A stretch of 64,000 nt of DNA, from assembly GCA_026075535.2 (NCBI GenBank), contig AP026539.1, positions 12,524,001-12,588,000 on the forward strand. The letters run 5' to 3'. The position numbers and the translations under genes are program-made. Below the pieces are notes generated by a model. It saw nothing but the letters and a program-made list of their open reading frames with translations, had not been told where the DNA came from and searched no databases. Within the stretch, counting starts at the first letter, position 1; every line of letters begins with the position of its first letter. The stretch is from Tricholoma matsutake (Eukaryota; Basidiomycota; Agaricomycetes; Agaricales; Tricholomataceae). This document shows, one piece after another, positions 18,615-29,657 of this stretch.

Positions 18615-21017
18615 CTAATCATCTCTTTCTGAATCACTATCCTGATCCTTCTTATCTTTTCTGTTTTGTTTGTCAATCACATGGTAGAACAACATTGTAT
18701 GCAGGAACCAATCAAAATTACCTGGAACCATTCTCTTCAATATATTTTCAAATCCTCCAAGCCATGCATTAAGTTGTTCACATGCCTGTATCATTGGTTC
18801 ATCAGCAGCAAAGTCATCATTTTGATAGTTATTTACCTGTGTATTGAAGGCACATTTGTAGTAGTTGTTTCCATCTGGGTCTGTTTCCACAATGACCAAG
18901 TTTGGAGCAGATCCATCCAATGGTGCAGGATTGCACCATTTTCTGCACATGTAATCAGAAGTTCGGTGGTTGATGTAGTGGTAGGAGTCTACTATAAACC
19001 GTGTGGTATGTTGCCAAATCTGGCCCCAGCTGCCATTTGAAATTGCAGTGTGACAAACAGCACATCCTTTGTCAATGCAAATGTAATCAGGCCTTGACTC
19101 TTCTGTAGGAAATACTGATTCCAAGAATGCCAGAATGTTTGTAGGTGACTCTGATTTTGCAAATCTGGCCCATACAATCACAACACCACATGGAGCACAG
19201 ATTGTTTCCACACAGTAAAATTGAGAAGGGGAAAAGTAGTTTTTTCTTTCTGGTTCTTCTCCTGCAGGCTCATCATGTTGTTGTGTAGAAGCTTGACGAG
19301 CCTGCAACCAAGACTGGGTATTTGGCTGCTGGAAAATTCTGCGTGCACCAGGCAATGTTTGATGCTTGTGTTGCTGAACATGATTTTTCCACAGCTCCTA
19401 ATGGCTCCAGCAGGCTTTGGTTCCAGCTACCTTCAGATTGGTGCAATCATGGATATGACATTGCGCACCAAGCTGGTTTTGATGTATCTCCAAAACACAC
19501 CTCCTTGAGAGTTTGCAAGTTCCCTTTCACAATTATCAAAAGCACAAAACTATTACAGTTGTTACCCATCATCAACAAAAGAGAATAAAATAAAATAAAA
19601 TGAAATAAATGCACAATAGGGCCAACAACAATACCATCAACCACCACCATCCTTACATCTGCATTGCCATCACTTTGACTCGTAATAGGGAGTTGGGTGG
19701 GAAGAGAATTCAAAGGAGTTTCTTCAATATCTCCCACATCAACTTCAAGTTCTGGAACCAAACCATTCTCATCCATTCCAACTGTGGCAGCAGGATCAAA
19801 TAGGGAGAATGAATCTGCCCATTGTTTGTATGTTTGAGTACATTCAGAGCAACAATGATTATCTGCAGCTCTGATGATACCCCTGTCACCCAGGATAGAG
19901 AATGCTTGTTTTGTGACCTGATCCAATGCAATCCCATCCTCAAGCTCAAGATCAACACCAGAAGAATTTTTGATGGATCGAATAGACTCCTGGACAAAGG
20001 TATGCCATATTTGTTGACGTGACAATTTCCCTGAATCTCCCAGTTGCTTCCAGATGCCATCATTCCAATACTCTGCATAGGAGGCAACAGATGCATGAAA
20101 GTGGTATACCCCACTTATGACAGCATGAGAAAATCCCTGGTCCACCCATATATTTTGGCCAACTTTGAGATATCTGGCACTGTTCAGATAAACATGAGAA
20201 TATTTGCTCTCTCTCCCCTCCATAGGTGCATGTTCATGATCAGCATAATATGTCATATCACACTGTGTGCATTTGCCAGCAAGTACTGGGCAATCCTCAT
20301 AGATGTTGAATCTCTTGATCAATGTAACCAATGGAATATCATGGAGTCTTGTAACTTGTTGCAAGGAATGAGGATTGCAGGAGTGTGTTGTGCATTGGAA
20401 TGAGTTGGGGCAGATAATATGAACTCCTTCAATTGCTTTGTAGGATACTGGTTTGAGCTTGTATTTTACTTTTCCATGTTTGTTACTGGGGTGTAGTTGC
20501 AATAATTTGGCCATTGCATCCAGTTTCATGCCAAGTGTGGTAATCTGGGCATTGACAGAGGTGGAGTTGGATTCCTTGAGTAATAGTGACCCACAAGATC
20601 AGCAAACCCATATTGTCCTTTCTCAACCTTCCAAATCTCAAGGTCTGATGGAGCATCTTCAGTGTTCTCCAACCATGAGACCATCTGCAGATATGCTGAA
20701 ACACAAGAGAAATACTTGCAAATGTAATCATACCAAAAGGTTTTGCACTGCATCATTTCAATAATTTGCTCTTGAGTTGGCTTCTGCTCATACAGCAATT
20801 CATGGTCCTTCCACTTCTTGTCCAAGATGGGAACTGCAGCAAGAAATGCCTTGTACTTGGCATATGAGTGGCGGAGAGAGCGTTGGCTGCAATCGGTGAG
20901 ATGAGATGGAATATCCAAATAAACCATAAGTTCAGTTGAATATGACAAAGAATCAAGGGATGGAGAATGTCCCACAGATTGGATGCTAGCAGAAGCAGAG
21001 CGACGATGGAGGATCAT
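18615..21017 (-). pseudogene. CxC-type KDZ-associated protein (CxC5/CxC6-like) of T1
   Basis: Pieces in order: a helical N-part (LSYSTELMVYLDIPSHL); KLDAMAKLLQLHP; a cysteine cluster CPNSFQCTTHSC; LAGKCTQCDMTYY with ADHEH; SHAVISGVYHFHAS; CCSECTQTYKQ; MVVVDGIVVGP; a second cluster CHIHDC..KACWSH; LPGARRIF; YCVETICAPCGVVIVWA; RPDYICIDKGCAV; FIVDSYHYINHR; CRKWCNPAP; and CEQLNAWLGGFENILKRM. This matches the agaricomycete CxC5/CxC6 KDZ-associated proteins. The VDSYHY and CEQLN regions may hold transposase catalytic residues. Two lesions are visible: a one-base frameshift near 20528 and a TAG stop at 19398-19400 where a His-Gln/Arg-Glu reading is expected. This is probably the T1 transposase, recently dead. 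Confidence 0.8.
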
Positions 21018-21019
21018 GG

Positions 21020-22969
21020 TGGCAGCTGTTGCAGAGGAAATGATATTCTCCTGAGGTTCATCCCTTTCCTATCCCAAAACATAAATAAAAAGTCATTCAA
21101 ACCAAGTCTATTACTCACCAGGAACATTGGTAACACATACTCCTTATTGATCTTTGTCCACAAGATTTCTTCATTGTCATCAACTGCAGTGTTGTACTTG
21201 CCTTTGATCATCCATTCATTCTGTTTGTAGGTGTGGATGCGCATCCCAGATTCTAAAGGATGATCATCAAATTATCAATGCCAAAAAGTGATGGAACATA
21301 CTGCGGATCGGTGAATATTTGTGGGCCACATGGGCAAGGACAGGAGCAATTGTTTGAGAAACATCAGTCTTGACAATGCGCTGGGGTTTGACCATGTTGG
21401 GGTCCAAATTGGTGAGGTCAGAACAAGACTCATAAATGTAGACCTTGCCAGGAATCGAGAGTGTGAGATCAAGATCCATTTCGTAGTTGGGAGCATCTGC
21501 AATATTGAACGTGTTGCCCAGGGCATGACCACAGGTAAAACCCCCAGTTGTTCAGGAAGCTCCCTGGAGGTTCAGAGATGGACTTGTAGGCAGACTCATC
21601 ATCTGAATATCTGTTAATAGAAAAAGCGAAGTCAATAAACAAAAGATAATGAATCAAAATAGACTTACCATCATTCCTCAATTCTTCCACAATGTTCACA
21701 TTTCCTTCTACCATTTCATCATCACCATCTATTTACAATAATTATACAGTCTACATAAATTATATAATACAAATCAAACTTACCATTCTTGGTGGCAGTG
21801 GCAGTGGCAGTGGCAGCATTGGTGTTGGCAGTCATGGTTGTGGTGGTTGTGGTTGTGGTCATTGCAGTGGTGGTTGTGGTTGTGGTAGTCATGGCAGTGG
21901 TGGGGGTGGGGGTGGTCGTGGTGCTGCCCTTGCTGTCCTTCTTGTCAGCGGTGGCTTTCATAATGGTCTTGGTGTTGGCTGTGGTGTTGTCCCCACTGCT
22001 GCTCCTGGTCCCACCATTGTGGGCCCACTTGTTCCCATCATTGGTCTTGCTGTTGCTGTTCGTCTTTGTCTGCTTGTCGTCATCATTGCTGCCCTCGTTG
22101 CCCCTGCTGCTTGTCTTCTTTGTCTGTTCATCCTTGTTGTTGCCGTCCTCATCCTTCTCGGTGTCGTTGCCCTCATTGCCCTCATTGCCCTGGCCCTTCT
22201 TGGTAGTGTTGTTGCTGTTGTTGCTGCCCTCCTGCTCGTCCTTGTTGCTGTTGCTGTTGCTGTCTTTGTTGTCATCCTTGTTGTCGTCCTTGTTGTCATC
22301 CTCGTCCTCATCCTCATTGGTGTTGTTGTTGGTGCCCTCATTTTCCTCATCATTGCCTCTGGTGTTGCCACCCTTGTTGCTGGTCTCGTCCATTGAGGAG
22401 TCATCACCTCTGTTGTTGCCGCCCTCGCTGCTGGTCTCGTCCATCGAGGAGTCATTGTCCTGGGCCTCAGAGCGCCGGAGATGGCCTTGAACCTTCAAGG
22501 TGGGCTGGGGCGGAAGGGTGGTGGTGGTTGGAACCTGTGGATGAGGGGGTGGAGTGACAGTGACACTGCTCTGCTCAAGAGCGAGCTTGGTCCTGTTTTT
22601 TAGATGTCAGTAAAAAGAGAAAAGAAAAATATTTGCTTACTTTGTTAGTGTAGAGGGCTCTGCCACAGCAGCAACCTCCTCAGCTTTGTCATTAGAGGTT
22701 TTTCTGCAACAGGAGAAGGTGGTTAGCAAAGATGAGGGTGAGTGGGGGCTTCTTACCTAGTGGACCCCCATTTCCTTCGCTTTTTCTCTCCTTCCTCCTC
22801 CTCCTGCTCTCCCTTCACCCCCATCTTTGCTCACTCCCTTGCGTTGTTTCTTGGCCATGCGGTCATTGTCGACTTGTGATGTGGCATGCTTACAGGTGCC
22901 AGAGGGGGCCAGATCAGCCTTCTTGGTCTTGCTATGGGTCTTTGTGCCAGAGGAGCGGGTGTTGGGCAT
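21020..22969 (-). CDS. Second T1 gene: low-complexity Asn/Asp/Glu/Thr-rich protein (exon assembly uncertain)
   Basis: Minus-strand exon candidates start at MPNTRSSGTKTHSKTKK (22969) with a basic N-part. A long low-complexity exon at 21783-22590 follows (repeats of SSMDETS, then DEDEDDNKDDNKDDNKD, then Thr runs), then DDEMVEGNVNIVEELRND (21670-21732), then ALGNTFNIADAPNYEMDLDL to HVAHKYSPIRSMFHH (21267-21530), then IHTYKQNEWMIKGKYN to NKEYVLPMFLV (21119-21244). Introns of about 60 bp with GT-AG ends separate them. The C-terminal part looks globular and conserved-like, but I do not recognise it. It lies directly upstream of the CxC gene on the same strand, so it may be an accessory protein of the transposon or the N-terminal part of the same gene. 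Confidence 0.5.
21783..22470 (-). repeat. Compositionally biased tract coding the low-complexity exon
   Basis: GTTGTTGTG- and TCCTTGTTGTCG-type short repeats run on the + strand. The Val/Leu-rich frames on the + strand over this tract are shadows of the Asn/Asp-rich minus-strand exon. Confidence 0.75.
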
Positions 22970-23105
22970 GGTGGAGGTGACAGGGGTGGTGGCGGTTGTG
23001 GTTGATGTGAGCGATGGTTGATATCAATGAGGGCTGTGTGTTGGTAAGCTTCAGAAGGTGCCAAACACCAATGTATGATAGGGACTGACTTACCTCAGGT
23101 GTATA

Positions 23106-23180
23106 AGATCTGATGGTCTAGTGGTTACCAGCACCTATCAATAATTCAATTACCTAAGGTCCTTGGTTTGATCCACATGG
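23106..23180 (+). ncRNA. tRNA-like module 1 of the T1 right end
   Basis: A-box-like TGGTCTAGTGGTTA (23114-23127) and B-box-like TTGGTTTGATCC (23163-23174), facing the right terminus. Confidence 0.65.
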
Positions 23181-23271
23181 ATGTTAATTGTATTTTTGAA
23201 TATATATTTATCTTTATAATATATAAACAGTGTAGAGTGGTACTTGGGTAACTAAATACAATGCAACCAAT

Positions 23272-23345
23272 AAGGCCTTATGGTATAGTGGTTAATTGTG
23301 ACATGAAGTTGTGTCTGTCAGACTCAGGGTTCAATTCTCCTTGCA
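23272..23345 (+). ncRNA. tRNA-like module 2 of the T1 right end
   Basis: A-box-like TGGTATAGTGGTTA (23281-23294) and B-box-like CAGGGTTCAATTC (23325-23337). It is a second copy about 165 bp after module 1, in the same orientation. Confidence 0.7.
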
Positions 23346-23379
23346 AGTATTTATATATTTTTCACTCTACTGAGTATGA

Positions 23380-23640
23380 CCAGGATTCCTGGTGAGTCCT
23401 GGTGAGTCCTGGTGAGTCCTGGTTACTCTTATAGAGTCCTACAGGATTCCTGCTCAGTCCCCCCAGATTCCTGAGAGTCCAAGTCCTGGGGAATTCCTGG
23501 AATAGCACCAGAAAGAGCCTGATTTACCAGGAATATACCAGGACTGAACCAGGAATCCCACTGGAGGAAAAACAGCCAGGAATGCAACATTTGGTGTACA
23601 ATGGCTGTGGCAGGGATAACCAGGATCCCTCCAGGAGTAT
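23380..23640. repeat. Right subterminal array of T1
   Basis: It starts with GGTGAGTCCT repeated three to four times, then degenerate CCAGGA/TCCTGG words up to ATGTGGGGCAGTGTAAAG. Confidence 0.8.
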
Positions 23641-23661
23641 GTGGGGCAGTGTAAAGAGCTC

Positions 23662-25010
23662 ATGGAAGGTGTTGAACTAGAAGACTTCAAAGAGTGCGAA
23701 CATACATTTTTCAAGTCCAATGAACTTGCTTCAATAACTTGTCTTGCCTCTCCCTTCCACTGTCAACAGCAGATTGATGAGCACTTCTTCTTTCATGATC
23801 AGGATAAGCATGCAACGTTGGGCATGGACTTTAACCATTTTCAGAAATCCACATCCTGACATCATGACAGGAAATTTTATATTTCAGAACTATTGGCAAG
23901 AATTGGAGAAAATTGAATCAAATTCTGAACACCTGTCACTACTTGATTCCAAACTCAGTACTACTGCTAATGACTACGAGACTTACTTAAAAAGTGAGCA
24001 TGAGTATTTGAAGAACCTGTGTGTTGAGCCAGTAGAGGTCATGCCGAAGACCAAATATATTGACCATCTTATCAAGCTGTATCCTTCCAGTAGGGCCCTC
24101 TAACTCTGGTTCATAGTAGTGCATACTGATGGTCTTGTAGGGGAGAATCTGACAGGGCGAGGGTTGAGTTTCAACAAATTGATTATAACATAATCCATAA
24201 TGGCTACACTCATAAGCAAATTGCTCATGTCAAGACACGATATTGAACAACCTATACCTGATGGCTCAGACAGAATGAAGAAGTCTGTCAGTTTGAAGAG
24301 GAGAATTGCATTGAAACACACTGGACTACCAGTTCAGCAGAGTATAACAATGCCCTTGTGCTCGTGAGCCAATGGACTTATTTGAAGTCACTTGACAACC
24401 TGCAGTGTCTTTGTTCAATGTTTACTTGAACTTACAAAGCTTGGGATGAGTGGTGCCAGTATGCAGTATCACATTCTTCATAGATTTTGATCAACCTCTC
24501 ACATGTCAACAGGATACAAATTGTGAGAAAAAATAGGAAAGGCACTGAAGACTTGTGCAGATGTGATCAGATGCACACTCAAGGCTTACAATACAGCTGC
24601 TGCACGGCTGATTCCACCTTGTCCACAACTCACATGGACAAAACTTATGGAGGCTACGACATTGGCAGATTTTGACCTACTTCAAGACTCATGCCAAGAT
24701 ATATGTCAGCAACCATGGATGCACCCTTCTCAGTGTGAGGCAATGAATCTATACTTTGGGATCAAACATGCAAAAGAAGAAATTGTATGGCTAAATATTG
24801 AAATTTGTTGCCTTATCACCTTCATGATCGATGACCACCGTGACTTCTATCATGCAATTTCTGCCAACATCATGACTGATCCAGCTCTGGCTTGGGAACT
24901 CTCTTCTCAATGGGAGGCTCATGATCAAGTTCATTCACAAATTACTTCTTGGCTTCATCAAACATTGCAACTCAAGGGTTTTACTAGCACTTTGTTGCCT
25001 GGTACTCAAG
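23662..25010 (+). pseudogene. KDZ transposase, C-terminal part (split gene, part 2)
   Basis: The frame resumes after the T1 duplication with VELEDFKECEHTFFKSNELA, the conserved KDZ stretch after the HAHN region. NYWQELEKIES, DYETYLKSEHEYLKNL, RIQIVRKNRKG, LGIKHAKEEIVWLNIEI-like (FGIKHAKEEIVWLNIEIC), ITFMIDDH, SSQWEAHDQVH and GFTSTLLPGTQ follow. These fit the helical region with its insert and the C-terminal coiled region of KDZ proteins. Frames change several times (23860, 24090, 24480, 24680); some are introns (for example GACATCATGACAG near 23858) and others are lesions. The part ends at 25010, where the Gypsy element starts. Confidence 0.75.
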
Positions 25011-25410
25011 TGTTAGGGCGACACCCACTATCTGCTAGCTAAGACCATGCAGGTTCTCTCTACAAGAAGGGGGTGGGATCCACGCTTGTGATGGGGTAAC
25101 TGATTGTTTTGATGCAAGGGGTAATGAATAGGTGAGTTTGTTGACAAAGGCCTTTCACACCAAAAGCATAGGTGGAATACCTAAGAGAACACAACTGGGT
25201 CCCCTAGGTGTATATTTAGGGTTTATATACTATGTTACACATATTGTACATTGTTGTTACTGATGTGTGTGTACATGCATGTAAATCTTGATGTGTGCAA
25301 AATAAAATTCTCATGTTATCAAAGTGTAGCATCATTTAGTGTAATGTAGTGTAATTTGACATAATAAAATAAAATGTCATTTTATTAGGTAATGGGGTGG
25401 TTTCCTAACA
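25011..25410 (-). repeat. Gypsy-A 3' LTR
   Basis: It starts TGTTAGGGCG and ends TTTCCTAACA (+ strand). It differs from the other LTR at about 30 of 400 bases by eye, mostly transitions of the CG/TG/CA type. ATTGTACATTGTTGTTAC and AATAAAATAAAATG are LTR-internal landmarks. Confidence 0.9.
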
Positions 25411-25421
25411 TTACCCCCCCT

Positions 25422-26905
25422 TTACACCTTGACTTCCAGGCAAGAAAATATTGCATTTGTCCCCTCTGTGAAATTTTGGTAAGGCCAGAATCTCATCCCC
25501 TCATACACCATTCTTGCAATGTGATGCAGAGCATTCAGATTACATTTAAAGAATTGGGTGATTGTGTTACGTGCTCGCTTACAATTCTCTTTGGGCTCCC
25601 ATGAATTATTTTTGTCGGTATAGTTTTTCCACTTTATTAAGAACTCCAATTTGTTCCATCGGAGACGTGAGTCTAGAATTTCTTCAACTACATATTCTGG
25701 AGCACCTTCTACTATTATCGGAGGTTGCGGAGTAGTTTGTTGGCCAGGAATAGTGGGTGGGCAGTAAGGGCATAGGCAGGATATGTTAATCTCGGGATCA
25801 ATCTTGAATGATCAGGGTAATTTTAGCATTACTGCATTAGGCAAGATCATGTTAGAGATCGCATATGGGCCAACTTGTTTCTCCATAAGTTTCCTCGAAG
25901 GTTGTGGAATATTGAGGTCCTTGGTACTTAGCCACACCAAGTCACCAACTTTGTACTCTGGAGCGCGTGCTCGAGTACGATCCATGTGTCACATCATGTC
26001 ATCATGTGCTTTCTTCAATGCCACCTCTGCTTCTTCTTGTACCTTTTGCATCTTAGATACAAGATCTTCTACTGACTGTACTTTGACTTCCCTTCTGGGT
26101 TCTACTCCCATGTGAGGATGATATCCATAATTTGCAAAAAGGGTGACATACGAGTAGCCAAATGGAATTTGTTATTGTGGGAAAATTCAGCAATTGCCAG
26201 CCATTCGGGCCAGTCGGTTTGTTGGGAGTTGACAAACATATGTAGGTACTGCTCCAACTCCTGATTCATTCTCTCCATCTGCCCATCAGTCTGCGGGTGA
26301 TATGCCATAGATAATTTGGTTTGAATTCCCAATATGTTGCTTAGTTCTCGCATAAATGTGGAAGCAAATTGTGGTCCACGATCAGAGATAACGGTATTGG
26401 GTAACCCATGTAACCGCCATACCTGATTTAGATAGAGGCATGCCAAGCCCAATGATGAGGTTTCTGTAGTAGTAGGAATAATATGGACCTCTTTTGTAAA
26501 GCGGTCGCATACTATGAATATTGCATCGTATCCTTGAGCCTTGGGTAATCTGGTAATAAAATCCACAGATATCTCTCACCATGGTGCTTTAGGTATAGGG
26601 TTTGGCATTAATTTTCCTGCAGGTTTTTCTGGATATTTCTTCCCCCTCATGCATGTATCACATCCATCCACATACCCCAACACATACTTCGAAATTCTGG
26701 GCAACCAATAATTTCTCATTACTAATTCCAATGTCTTCCATCTTCCTGGGTGTCTGGCAGTTGGCATATTATGATGTAACTGGACGATCTCCCTTCCCAA
26801 ATCCTGATCCTTTGGTACATACACTTTTCCTCAAAACAACACCAACCCTTGTTCCTCAGCCCATTCATCTCCTTTAATATTACCTTTCTTCTCTCCCTTC
26901 AGAGC
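25422..26905 (-). pseudogene. Gypsy-A integrase and chromodomain
   Basis: Minus-strand pieces: an H2C2 zinc region (HHNMPTARHPGRWKT, DGCDTCMRGK) near 26640-26780; the integrase core with Asp in VCDRFTKEVH, Asp in ISDRGPQF and Glu in QMERMNQELEQ; and the C-terminal chromodomain EFLIKWKNYTDKNNSWEPKE (25.55-25.65 kb). All three acidic catalytic residues are kept. Frames are broken between the core and the chromodomain (about 26050-26110) and near 26570. The order integrase then chromodomain places it among chromoviruses, where the chromodomain directs insertion into heterochromatin. Confidence 0.88.
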
Positions 26906-28071
26906 TTTCATTTTGTAATGACCTTGGCTTTTCCCATCTTGTCAATTATTTCTGAGATCAATGGCAGGTACACATTCTTCACTGTCCACTCATTCAGATA
27001 CCTATAATCTGTACATATCCTCTTCATTTGGTCTTTCTTTGGCACAAAGAATATTGGTGACATCTGCAGTGATTTTGAAGGTCATATGTATCCTTTGTGC
27101 AATTGCTCCTTCAGGAACGCATCCACTTCTTCTTGTTCCATCAGAGATAATGGATATACCTTCAACTTCTTTGGCACAAACCCTGACTTCATCTCGATCA
27201 CATGATCCCATGGTTTTCATACCAGCATTTGCTCAGGCTCCTTCTGGAACCCTGACAGATATTCATGATACACTTTTGGCACCCACTCCTCCACTGGCTT
27301 CTCCACCTTCACAATATTCTTGTCCCACGACTGTCCTCCACAAATTTCTCTAAAGGTTTGCTTCTGCTCTTCTTTCTTGATCATGATTGGAACTTCCCCA
27401 TTTGGCATTTCCTCATCCTCCACTTCCTCCATTGTAACAGAATACTTCCTCAGACATTCTTTCTCTTTCTTTTTCCTTTTTTCCTTCTTCATCTTCCTCC
27501 CATACACATTACATTCCTTAGTACAATGAGTCATTTGTACTTTCCCAGTTTTCCAATCAATTTCAGGATTATGCTTCTGTAAACATGGACATCCTATTAT
27601 TAGATTGGTTTTCCCAAGATTGCACACTTCGAATATGGCTCACTCCTGATGCTCCTGATACTTTAATACCATAGTCACCACCTCCTTGATAGTTCCTCCA
27701 TGATTGACTGTTCCATCAATATTGTACACCATTATAGGTTGCACCAGCTTGCATGTGTTAATACCTTTTCTGGTAATTAAGAACCAATTAATGAATAATC
27801 CTGTAGCACTGCTATCAAGCAATGCTTCCACATCAATCGCTGCATGCGTGTCCACTGTCTTCAGTCCCATAGGCAAGGTGATTTCAGGTTCTATTTGCAC
27901 AGAGCAAATAAAGAATTTAGGGGTTTTCGGAAATGACATGTGACAATTTTCCTTGTCACGTGATTGACAACAGTTGTACTCCTCCTCGATTTCCTTTTCT
28001 GATTTACTCTGGGTTTCCTTGGATACTAATACATTATAATGATTCTGGGTCACCGATGGGGAAACCTTCAC
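26905..28071 (-). pseudogene. Gypsy-A protease and N-terminal reverse transcriptase (deleted)
   Basis: The protease-like part reads VEALLDSSATGLFIN, with Ser in place of the usual Gly in the D(S/T)G active-site triad. A linker with a Lys/Glu-rich run (KKEKRKKKEK) and YHEYLSGFQKE follows. The reverse transcriptase start has [38 protein letters not shown] and [11 protein letters not shown]. It then jumps at about 26910 into KGEKKGN-like sequence and the integrase zinc region. The YXDD catalytic motif, thumb and RNase H are missing, so the element cannot replicate alone. Confidence 0.85.
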
Positions 28072-28149
28072 TGGGACTCTTCCACAAAATTCTTCTGCCT
28101 GCCTTCCTCTGGCTTTACTTCCTTGATTGTAGCTTCCCTAATTTTCTTT

Positions 28150-29163
28150 TCTGCCTACAATTCCTAGAAATGTGTCCTAACTGCCTACAGTTAAAACATT
28201 TAAGTGGGGCTCATCTCCCTGCTTGATCAACCTCCATTGCCTCTGCTGGTGCTGCTGACTCTGTAACTATAGGTGTCACTGCCATGGCCAGTGGCTGTAC
28301 CCTCGGAGCTTGTGCCTGAGGTGCCTTTCCTTTCTCAGACTTTCCTCCTGATGACTTTCCAAATTTACCACTTCCATACATCAACTTTGACTCTGCCTGT
28401 TCCTGCTGATATTGCTGGTCAAGGCGCATTGCCCAATTATACCACTCATCCGACTTCTCTGGCATAGAAGATAGTCGATAGATAGACTTGAATAAAGAGG
28501 GATTTAATCCTGCTTTCAAAAATTCTACCAACACAGCTTCTCCCATATCCGTTTGCAAAGCTTCTGCTTTGAACTGCAAAATAAATTCATCTGCCATTAG
28601 GGAACCTTGGCGCATGGTCTTTAATTTAGCATTGGCTGTCACCATTGGATTAGGATCTCCAAACTGTGCCTCCAATCTCTCCAGAAATTCCTTGAAGGTT
28701 GCAAATGGTTTATTCCCCACAGCAATTTGATTTATAGCCTCGTTTCTCCAGAACTGTGCTTTTCCCCCCTTAATGTATGAGAGAGCAAACATAATCCTAG
28801 ACTCAGCTGTACGAAACTCTGGCTTCCTCCCATGGATGTACAATACTATAGAGCTGATGAAGGATTTTGTATTCTCCATGGTACCGTCAAAGATTTGCAG
28901 GGGCACATACTTAGGTAAGCACACTTTTCCATTTCCGGATTTCTCCACCATGTCATCCTCCTGTGACATCACTCCACCATCTCCACCATGTCATCATCTC
29001 TTTCTCCTGTCATCTCTGGTTGTACTTCCACTTGTCTGGGCTGTGATGTTGCCAACACTGACACTAATTGCGACATTTGCACTGTAAGTGCATCAATTTT
29101 TGCCTCTAGTGCTGGTGTGGTAACAGGATTAGGACCAGGATTAGAAGTTGAGGGTTTGGACAT
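28150..29163 (-). pseudogene. Gypsy-A gag with zinc knuckle
   Basis: An N-terminal helix-rich piece (LEAKIDALTVQMSQLVSVL) is followed by a capsid-like region: FDGTMENTKSFISSIVLYI, KGGKAQFWRNEAI, FKEFLERLEAQFGD, NAKLKTMRQGS, DEFILQFKAEA and FLKAGLNPSLF. This is the typical retrotransposon gag arrangement. After a stop at 28211 a zinc knuckle CFNCRQLGHISRNC lies at about 28160-28205 in the same frame, so the stop truncates a once longer gag. A second stop separates the first 64 residues. Confidence 0.88.
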
Positions 29164-29657
29164 AATGGTAAAATCTGTGATGAGTCACTTCTTCGACAAT
29201 TTCAAGATTTGTTCTTTGAGACCTCTCCAAATGTTTACGGGTCACATGATGGTTCATCAATCATTCATCAATCATTCATTGTTTGTTGTTTGTTGGGCAC
29301 CTAATTTGGCACTTCAGATCAATAACCTTTCCAACAGTGCCTGATCTCGGAGATATCACTGAATTCAGCTTGTAACTAAAATAGTTGTCCAAATAGAGTG
29401 ATGTAAATTGTAACTAAACCAGATACAATCAGTTGTCTGCTTGCAGCTGTCCTAATGATGAACACTGCCTCTCAATCACTGGTGGTCGCAATGGAAGGTG
29501 AGGCCTGGTGTCGGCTTATGAAAGAAAAGGTAGATTACATATATACAAGTACTTCCAGCTCATGCCGAAAGGATGAGTAATTGGATGTGGCGCAGTGAAA
29601 CAATGACATAATGCACAAGGAAGAGAAGGTGCACTGATATGGGAAGTTGTGTTCTTC
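29164..29657. other. Gypsy-A 5' untranslated region
   Basis: Non-coding DNA lies between the gag start and the 5' LTR (minus orientation). No clear primer-binding site was recognised next to the LTR. Confidence 0.5.

Larger units (their letters stand above)
17950..23661. mobile_element. T1: 5.7-kb terminal-inverted-repeat transposon with a CxC gene
   Basis: The ends are CTGAACTTTACACTGCCCC at 17950 and, in reverse complement, GAGCTCTTTACACTGCCCC ending at 23661; both continue ACATA. It is flanked by a perfect 8-bp duplication ATGGAAGG (17942-17949, 23662-23669). Removing the element and one duplication rejoins the KDZ frame from YMEG to VELEDFKECE, which is direct evidence of insertion. Inside are CCAGGA-word arrays at both ends, two outward tRNA-like modules at the right end, and two minus-strand genes, one coding a CxC-type KDZ-associated protein. 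An 8-bp duplication is compatible with KDZ/Zisupton elements. Confidence 0.9.

Noticed and set aside
21692..22490. Val/Leu-rich + strand frames that look like membrane proteins
   Set aside because: They are the antisense of the Asn/Asp/Thr-rich exon in a GTTGTG-repeat tract.
25540..25620. Host gene shared between 16.2 kb and 25.5 kb
   Set aside because: The shared block is the Gypsy chromodomain, and only the 25.5-kb copy has element context.
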